Assembly: GCF_945859685.1 (NCBI RefSeq)
Contig: NC_079147.1
Coordinates: 191,811,174 to 191,875,173, forward strand
Reading direction: 5' to 3'
Length of the DNA: 64,000 bases
Origin: Eupeodes corollae
Lineage: Eukaryota > Arthropoda > Insecta > Diptera > Syrphidae
Part shown: one piece after another, positions 56,425 to 64,000 of the stretch
Layout: every line of letters begins with the position of its first letter
Numbering within the stretch: the stretch's first letter is position 1
Notes under the pieces: generated by a model
What the model was told of the DNA's origin: nothing
The model's database searches: none
The model's input: only the letters and a program-made list of their open reading frames with translations
Translations under genes and position numbers: made by a program

Positions 56425-59400
56425 CTTACTTACTTAAGGTAGCGCTACAGTCCGGGGCGGACCTGGGCCTCAACCAACAAGCGTCTCCAGCCAGCTCGGT
56501 CCCTAGCTAGCTGCCTCCAATTTCGCACGCCAAGTTGGTTGAGGTCTTCTCCCACCTGGGTGCGCCACCTGAGTCGCGGTCTTCCTCTACTGCGCCGCGC
56601 CGTCCCTCGGGATTGGATTCGGAGACCTTCCGGGCTGGAGTGTTGATGTCCATTCGATCTACATGACCCAGCCATCTAAGCCGTTGGACTTTAATTTTGC
56701 TTACAAGGTCAGTGTCGCTGTACAGCCCGTACAGTTCGTCGTTATATCTTCTCCTCCATTCTCCATCTTCTTTTCTCTCGAAGCATGTTAAGACGCTCTC
56801 ATCTTTCTTTGACAGGGTCCAGGCCTCAGCACCATAAATGAGAACCGGGATGATGAGTGTCTTATAGATGGTGATTTTACACGCTCGAGAGAGGACTTTA
56901 CTTTTCAATTGCCTTCTAAGTCCAAAGAAGCAGCGATTTGCAAGAGTTACTTCTTCGTTTGATTTCAGCGCTGGTGTCGTTGTCTGCATTAATAGCGGTG
57001 CCTACGTAGACAAAGTCCTTAACTACCTCAAACTTATAGCTGTCCATGGTGACGTTTTGTCCAACACGTCGTTGTTCAATGTCCTTTTTTGATGACAGTA
57101 TATACTTTATCTTGCCCTCATTAACCACTAAACCCATCTTCTTCGCTTCCGTCGCAATGCTCAAAAACGCTCCACTGACATCACGCTTTGATCTTCCAAT
57201 TATGTCAATATCATCTGCGTATCCGAGTAATTGGATGGACCTTTGGAAGATTGTGCATCTAGTGTTGACGGTTGGGTTTTGCACAATTCTTTCCAGAACG
57301 ATGTTGAAGAAGTCGCATGACAGTGCATCGCCTTGTTTGAAACCTTTTTTGACACCAAATGCATCGTTAAGATCTTTTCCGACCTTGATAGAGCAGCGTG
57401 CATTCTCCATCGTCATTCTGGACAAACGGATAAGTTTGGCAGGGATGCCAAAACTAGACATTGCTCGGTAGAGCTCTTCCCTATAGATGCTGTCATACGC
57501 GGCTTTAAAATCGATAAAGAGATGGTGGGTATCGATTTGAAGTTCGTGGTTTTACCAAGATCTGCCGTAATGTGAATATTTAGTCGATAGTGGACTTTCC
57601 TAGTCTGAAGCCACACTGATAACGACCAATCAGGTTGTTGACGAATGGCTTCAGACGTTCACTTAATACGGCAGAGGGGATCTTATACGCAATGTTGAGG
57701 AGACTGATGCCTCTGTAGTTTGGCGCAGTTTAGAGGGTCTCCTTTCTTATGTATTGGGCACACTATGCTGAGATTCCACTCATCAGGCATGCTTCTTCCG
57801 ACCATATTTTGCAGATGCGTTGGTGCATTTTCCCTACCAAGTCATCGCCTGCTGCTTTGAATAGTTCGGTAGCGATGACGTCAGCTCCAGCAGCTTTGTT
57901 TGACTTAAGTTTAGATATAGCTATTTTCACTTCGAGTGGTTCTATCTCCCTTACAGCGGAATTCGGTTCGTCATCGCCGTTATATAATTTGGAGATGTGA
58001 TCTTTCCATATTCTTAGCATTGACTGCGGTTCTACTACGATGTTCTCCTGATCGTCCTTACAGGCTTCGGTTCGTGGCTGGTACCCTTGGGAGTTTTGTT
58101 TACCTTTTGGTAAAATTAATGAACCTCATTCCTTTTGTGACATCCCTCTATCTCCTCGATCGCTCGCTTCTCATGCTCTCTTTTTTTTCCCATTTAAGAA
58201 GCCTCTACTGCTCCTAAAGCTCGCGAGCATCTCTGGTCCTCCTTTGCAGTCCCGTTTTGTATGCCTGTTGTTTCGTTGTGTGCGCTTGCTGGCATTCGTC
58301 GTCAAACCAGGGGTTTTGCTGTGGCGGCCGTGTGAAACCTAGCACTTCAGAGTCGGCATCTCTGATGGCTTCAAGGCAAGGTTGCCACTGGTTTGCAATG
58401 CTAAATGCAGGCAGCATAGGACTCCTTAAGAGGTTATTAGAGACTCGATATGAAAAGGACATAGCAGTCTATTGCGATTGTAGCAGTCTAACGTCGAATC
58501 TTCTCAGAGTACTTCCTTGTTTTGGCTTGGATCGGGATACCCTTAGATGTACCTTGGTTACAACGAGGTAATGGTCCGAGTCAATGTTGGCCTCTCGGAA
58601 TTTTCAGATATCCTGTATACTGGAGAAGTGTCGTGCGTCGATTGCAATGTGGTCAATCTGGTTCACGGTACTGCGTACCAGCTACCAGAACGTCTTGCCC
58701 CGCGGCGAAATCGACCAGCCTGAATCCGTTGTCGGAGGTGGTGTCGTGCAGGTTGTTTCTCCCAATTATGCCACCAAAGATGTCTTCTCTTCCTATCTTG
58801 GCGTTCAGATCTCCTAAGACAATTTTAATGTCATAGCCAGGGCACTGCTCATATGTCTTGCCCAAGAGCTCGAAGAATATGTCTTTGGTGTCTTCATCTT
58901 TCTCCTCTGTTGGGGCATGAGCGCATATTAGGCTTATGTTGGCGAATTTAGCCTTGATGCGGATTGTCGTGATGCGCTCGCTCTCATTGTTGAAACTCAA
59001 CTTTTTGCCTGAGTCTAGTTCGAACAACAAATCCACACTCAAAAAGACGCTGTCTTTGTTCTCGGTAGCAGTCGCCGTAGTATATATCACAGTCTTTTAG
59101 TTTGCGTTTGCCCGGTCCATCCCATCGCACTTCTTGGATGGCGGTAATATCTGCCTTACAGCAGTTTAGGGCTTCCACCAATTGTTCTGCTGCACGTAGT
59201 CTGTTAAGGGACCTAACATTCCACGTACAGATCCGAAGTTCGTTGTCCTTATTTCGTTTGCGTGGGTTGTCAACAGTGAATCCGTCCGTATCCGAGGCTT
59301 GTTATGGTGCTTCGCAACTAAATTAATTTTTACGTGGCCAGGAAGTCACCCCGACGGCACAACCCCCAACCTGGAGGGCCAGATCCTTAGGAAGGGGAGC

Positions 59401-59703
59401 CGGATAAACCACTCCTTACAGGCCTTGGCTCCGAATGTGTCGAAGAAGCCCTATAAGCCCTATTAAGTAGTTCGCCGCTGCCACCTGGATAAGGAGAGGT
59501 GCCTTAAGTGGAATTACCTCTCCCCCCTCTCTCGTTTGCTGCCCCCAACATTTGTCCACTAGAGTTGGAACCCAATCTCCAGTTGAGGTACTAGGCATTC
59601 GATATTCATGGCGGGGAGTTGATGGACAGGGGTGGGTTTTGAGAAAAACCTGTGGAGGCTTGTGTCATCTTGAATGCACATGCCTACCATTTGAACATTA
59701 AAA
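56425..59703 (-). mobile_element. RTE-like LINE, nearly full length (3.28 kb)
   Basis: Minus-strand non-LTR element of the RTE/BovB-like type: endonuclease and RT in one ORF, a very short 3' UTR, and a tail of TAAG repeats (minus strand CCTTAAGTAAGTAAG). It is flanked by a 13-bp duplication. The 5' region (59,703-59,260) is GC-richer and has a 60-codon ORF (59,598-59,416) of unknown meaning. Confidence 0.85.
56445..59256 (-). pseudogene. RTE-like endonuclease/reverse transcriptase, frameshifted
   Basis: Endonuclease from about 59,240: CTWNVRSLNRLRAAEQLVEA, ITAIQEVRWDGPGKR (catalytic Glu), ANISLICAHAPTEEKDED, IKIVLGDLNAKIGRED (GDxN), NGFRLVDFAAG (up to about 58,690). A linker follows with NPWFDDECQQAH (about 58,315-58,280). 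RT: KLSNGDD-like start and ISKLKSNKAAGADVIATELF (about 57,920-57,860), KKGFKQGDALSCDFFNIVLE (about 57,358-57,300), the catalytic pair in LLGYADDIDIIGRS (about 57,228-57,187), LVVNEGKIKYILS. C-terminus: LIYGAEAWTLSKKDE, KVQRLRWLGHVDRMD, RGRPRLRWRTQVGEDL and a stop at 56,445. The catalytic residues are present, but several frameshifts and stops break the ORF. The enzyme copies its own RNA at a nicked target. Confidence 0.87.
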
Positions 59704-59716
59704 TTTATTTAAATTA
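59704..59716 (+). repeat. 13-bp target-site duplication of RTE LINE, right
   Basis: Second copy of 56,412-56,424. Confidence 0.75.
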
Positions 59717-60221
59717 ACTTTTGTATATATAGAAATTTTATTTGTTATGCAGTTGTTTACTGATTGAATAGAAATTTAGTCTGGACCAATCATTATCATA
59801 TATATATTATTTCGTTAGCATGTCTCCATTTTTCGGATCTCATACGGAACTAATTTTAATAAATAAACAAAGAGAATTTTACGTAGACTATGCAAATTGT
59901 ATTTTATTAAATATTTATTTAGAATTTGTTGCAAAAAATTAACTTTTATTTATAATAAAAAAATGAAAATGGTTTTTGTATTTGAATTAACTTATTGAAT
60001 ACACAGCATTTTTTGTCGGTAAGATAGTTTCATCGCAAGACACAACTCATCCCGCAAATGAAAAATACTTGTTAGCATACTTAACAAAAACAGTTGTTTG
60101 TGTATGCAACAAGTTTATTCAAAGCTTTTTTCCTTTGGATAGCTTTATTTTAATTTCATATTAAAAGAAGCAGGATGGAAAACAGATTATCTGAAGATAA
60201 GAAAGAGGCAGAACATTAATG
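59717..60221. other. Spacer, nothing recognised
   Basis: AT-rich, no feature. Confidence 0.35.
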
Positions 60222-60785
60222 TTTACACGGAAAGAAATACAATGCGAATATTAAAACGTCAGTATGGGTGTGATCGCAATACTGTATGGCTTAGCAGATT
60301 TCCATTGGATAAAAAGTTGTAATCATAGTTAATGTGGCCTTAGTGAAAATAGTAACGTCGACAATAGTTATAGCCGATACGCCAACGCCAATATGGGAGT
60401 CAGGCCCATACTGACTGGCGACATGTACAACGCTCCTAGCATAAAAGCCTATCCATTATTGTTTTGTCCCTTATTATTGTAGAAATACATCGATACAGTA
60501 TAGTTGTAGCCGTGCACTATTGACTGTTATCCAATAAAGGTATCGATTATTACGCCATAAACTATCGCTGGAAAAACTAATAGCATTGCGACATCTCCAG
60601 TAAAGTATGGGGCTGAAGGCAATGCTGTCTCGTCAAACGTACTATATGCGCTCTTATGTTATAAGCAAATATTGTGGTACCATACAGTATAGTACACAAT
60701 CCCATACTTATAGGAGTTGTTGCAAGACAATTATAATATCACAGTTACTTTTTTAGTATGGGTCTCCAGGCCATTTCCGTGTAAA
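60222..60785. mobile_element. MITE candidate (564 bp) with 12-bp TIR
   Basis: TTTACACGGAAA at 60,222-60,233 is matched by TTTCCGTGTAAA at 60,774-60,785. Just inside both ends, in inverted orientation, come AGTATGGGT/ACCCATACT and ATACTGTATGG-like pieces. The internal part has several GTATGGG or CCATAC motifs and no coding capacity. No clear target duplication was found, so the superfamily is open. Confidence 0.6.
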
Positions 60786-62529
60786 TTGTATAGCGATCGC
60801 CTATTGGTTGTGTAGTTAGGTAGGTGTCTTAATAATAACAATCTGAAACTGACAGTTTCACAGTTTAAAAATGTTAAAAAGAATTTTAAACAGAATATTA
60901 ATGAAAATTTACCTTAAATAGTATTACAAATATTTTTGTTTTATTTTTTGTTACAGAAATCTGACATGGCTCACACGAAAAACGCTTACTAAATCACCTT
61001 CTATCTTTACTATAATACCCAAGAACGACCCGTAACAAATGAATCAGAACCACCTGAGGTAAAATTTGGTTTGACACTGCAGCAAATAATGAATGTGGTA
61101 AGTTAATGTTCCCAATTTATTTGTATTGCATAAATCTAATAAACTCATTTTTTATATCTTAATATTTAATAATTATTTATATAAAAAAATTGAAAAATAT
61201 AATTTTTAAGCAAGAAAGAGGCAAAGAACAAGTATCTAAATTTTATCAAATTAAAAAAACAAAAATATAATTTTTTGTCGTCGAAAAATTTAACTCTTCG
61301 AAAACACAAGTATTTTGATAATAACATTTTGCTTCGTGTGTGCAAGTTTAACAAAATATTGACTTAAGATAACTATAGCTAATTGAAAGCTGTGAGTTTG
61401 AAAACTGCAAAGTAATATTTAAAAACTGACCAGAGAACAAGAATAATTTTTCCGCTGATAAATTAAACAGTTCTTATCGATTTTGAAGTTTGTGTTGTTT
61501 TATATCCTGCAAATTATACTGTTGAGATTATGATTGAAATCCGTTTAAAAATTCCTTATCTTATTAAGACTTAGACTCCCATATTCAAGATAATCATTTG
61601 AGTTCCAATTTGCAATCAGTTTTTCTAATCCAAGTCAAAAGCTATTGTTCACAATCGCCGTTCAATTACTAGCAACGTTATTTTTTTGTGTTCAATTCTG
61701 ATTTTTTATGTTGATCTTTAGTAACTTAAAACTGCTTCCGAAATTCAAAAATTTTCAAATACTTTAGTAATATTGCATGTTAGATTGCTGAGGTTTAGAA
61801 GTTGAAGAAGTTGAAAAAGTAAAAAATTGCCATCATCCATGTTTTTACTATTCAAATATTGGAATTTTTGTCTTATATTTTGGTATTGTATAAAATATTG
61901 ACGAGTCAAGAGCTGTTAGATTATTAAAAACCTAGAGCCCCAAATATCTTCTCAATTATTTAAATATTATGCAATCAACGCTTGAATAATGTTTATCAAG
62001 TCTATTTCGATCTAAGTTCCAAATATTCGTTACAGTTTTAGTTATCAAAAAATTTGGGGTATGTAATTTCTGATTATTTATCTTTTGAGGTTTTTCGCGT
62101 ATGTAGATATGAAAATATTCGAACTTAGATTGTGGTATCTAGTTTAATCTAGTTTTTTTGAAACAAGAACCATTACATATTAATTTTCTGATAATGCATA
62201 ACATTGACGTAAATTTATTGTGTCCATTGAATTTAGGGAGCTTTGGTTGAAGAAGAGAAGTCAGTCTGTCCTAGTCACCCCGCAATCTGTTAAATTAAGC
62301 GCTTGATTTAAATTTTGAATACCACAATCTTAGCTCTATCTTAATTCTCAATGTTTACTTATAAAACATTTGCTGAGCTTGAATTCTTAGGAGTTATTAA
62401 AAACTTCTCTAGGCTTAGACAAATGCAAATTTGTTCCACGTTTAATTTTGAAAAGATCCAGGACTCAACGATATTGTAACTTAGATTGTAAGATAGGTCG
62501 TTCAAAAATCGATTTATCAATGTCAGAAC
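60786..62529. other. Spacer, nothing recognised
   Basis: AT-rich. No recognisable coding or repeat structure. Confidence 0.35.
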
Positions 62530-64000
62530 TTCAACACAAACGGACGAGTTTGGCAGGGATGATAAAACTATAGACATGGCTCTATACAGCTCGTCCCTGT
62601 AGATGCTGTCATATGCGGCCTTGAAACCGATGAAAAGATTGTGTTTGCAGATTCGGTGTTCCTGGGTTTTTTCGAGGATCTGCGGTAATTTGAATATTTG
62701 ATCGACTGTAGACTTTCCTGGTCTAAGAACACACTGATAAGGACCTATCAGGTTGTTGAGGACGGGCCTAAGATGTTCAAATATTACGGTAGAGAAGATT
62801 TCGTAAGCTATGTTAAGAAGACTGATTTCTCTATAGTTGATGCAGTTTAGAGGGTCTCCTTTTTTCAGGATCGGAGGTTTCATCCATCTAGCATGCTTTC
62901 CATATTTAACAGATAAGTCTACTTGTGTTCCTTACCAAATTATATCCAACTGCTTTGAAGAGCTCGCCATTCAAGCCATCTGCTTTATTAGATCTAAAAT
63001 AAGATATGGCGATATTTACTTGATCTATTACGGGAAGACAGGATTGTTGGCCTTTGTCGTCTGTATTTAAATGAATCATCCTACTTGACAGAGGAATTCA
63101 GTTCGTCATCGCTGTTATACAATCTGCAAAAGTGGTCCTTCCATATCCTAAACATTGACTGCGGTTCCACTATGATGTTTCCATTTTCGTCTTTGCAGCC
63201 TTCGGTTCTAGGTTTATGTACCAGTGAATTTCGTTTCACCTGTTCATAAAACTTTCGAACTTCATTCCTGCTTTTAAACCTCTCAACATCTTCGACCGCA
63301 CGCTTCTCATGTCCTCTCTTTTTCCTTCTGAGAAGTCGGTGTTCCTCTCCCCTCTTCTGCTCATAGTGATCATGAGCAGCTCACGTCCTTTTATGCAGCG
63401 CCGCTTTGCGGGGCTGTTGTTTGGCTGCACTTGCCTGCCGACATTGCTCATCAAACCAGGGGTTCCTTGTTGGTGGTTGTTTGAAACATACATCAGAGGC
63501 GGCTTCTCTGATAGCATCTTGGCAATGTTGCCACTGGTTTTCGATACATTGTGTTGGCGGCAGAGAACTTGGAGAGAGATTACTTATAACTCGGTCGGAA
63601 AAGGATTTGGCAATCTCTTGCGTTTGTAGCCGTTCGACATTGTAACTTCTCCCAGCACCTTCCTGTTTTGCCTTGGGTCTGGAAACCCGAAGTGCTTCCT
63701 TGGCTACAACGAGGTATTGGTCCGAGTCGATGTTAGCTCCTCGGAAAGTTCGTACATGCATGATACTGGAAGCGTGTCTGGCGTCGATCGCAATATGGTC
63801 AATCTGGTTTACGGTAGATTGATCTGGAGAAGTCATACTGGCTACCATGACGTTTCGCCCCGCAGCAAAATCAATCTATGAGCCTGAATCCATTGTCTGA
63901 AGTGTTGTCGTGCAGGCTGTTTTTCCCGACTATTCCACAAAAGATGTCTTGCCTTCCTAGCTTGGCATTAAAATCACCCAGGACAATTTTAACATCGTAG
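62530..64000 (-). mobile_element. RTE-like LINE, second copy (3' truncated or deleted, runs off right edge)
   Basis: Same family and orientation as the copy at 56,425-59,703. Similarity starts at about 62,535, corresponding to about 57,425 in the first copy, so its RT catalytic half and C-terminus are missing. It continues beyond 64,000. Confidence 0.8.
62535..63995 (-). pseudogene. RTE-like endonuclease end, linker and RT start, broken
   Basis: From 63,990 downward the endonuclease end appears first (NxxLGDFNAKLGR-like at the edge), then VNQIDHIAIDARHASSIMHV (about 63,812-63,755; the catalytic His region of the endonuclease), SDQYLVVAKEAL, the linker NPWFDEQCRQASAAKQQ (about 63,470-63,415), and RT start blocks on the 62,883-62,535 frame: PILKKGDPLNCINYREISLL, GPYQCVLRPGKSTVDQIFKL and HNLFIGFKAAYDSIYRDELY (first catalytic Asp region; relatives read DFKAAYDS). 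The copy ends before the YADD box. Stops and frameshifts show it is dead. Confidence 0.8.

Overview
This window reads as a TE-rich stretch of an insect nuclear genome, most likely a brachyceran fly. The evidence is short AT-rich spacers, spliced coding exons, no operons, and a transposon set typical of flies: LOA/I-type, CR1/Jockey-like and RTE-like LINEs, Tc1/mariner and piggyBac relatives, a Helitron, a Ty3/gypsy LTR element and a tRNA-derived SINE. The species cannot be named. All family names come from protein motifs read by eye, not from a database search.

Host coding sequence: I can support one host gene, on the minus strand. Exon 35,625-34,875 is bounded by an AG acceptor and a GTAAGA donor and ends in codon phase 0. 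Exon 15,635-15,300 begins at a phase-0 AG acceptor and runs to a stop. Joined, they give a low-complexity Q/S/T-rich ectodomain-like segment, a short conserved-looking block, one hydrophobic segment and a C-terminal tail, so probably a single-pass membrane protein. The intron between them is about 19.2 kb and holds at least nine transposon or repeat units.

Layout, left to right: LOA/I-type LINE fragment (1-1,050, minus); 2.5-kb heptanucleotide satellite (3,148-5,691); a 5'-truncated LINE with an 11-bp target duplication, inserted in a SINE remnant (5,707-6,915); SINE (10,190-10,432); dead mariner-like element (10,560-11,345); LINE scrap (11,815-12,060); two unassigned ORFs (12,081-12,574); piggyBac-like element (12,660-14,540, minus); last host exon (15,300-15,635). 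Inside the intron: two copies of one LINE placed tail to tail (16,785-20,710), a 48-bp micro-insertion (21,796-21,843), a divergent ~190-bp tandem repeat (22,700-24,440), a Tc1-like element (25,950-26,940), further LINE scraps, a short SINE and an internally deleted LOA-type LINE that keeps part of ORF1 (31,620-33,665). Then come the upstream host exon, more mariner-like fragments including a 444-bp deletion derivative (38,278-38,721), and LINE fragments to 41,155.

The right third holds a complete Ty3/gypsy insertion (43,000-47,721) with identical 182-bp LTRs and a 5-bp target duplication but a small deletion in its reverse transcriptase; a SINE; a LINE split by a 2.0-kb Helitron (49,427-51,450) whose removal restores the host LINE frame; another LINE scrap; a SINE with a 12-bp target duplication (55,664-55,959); a nearly full-length RTE-like LINE with a 13-bp target duplication (56,425-59,703); a MITE candidate (60,222-60,785); and a second RTE copy running off the right edge. 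The SINE and the RTE LINE share their 3' tail, which suggests the SINE is moved by the RTE machinery. No rRNA, tRNA, CRISPR or bacterial gene was seen.
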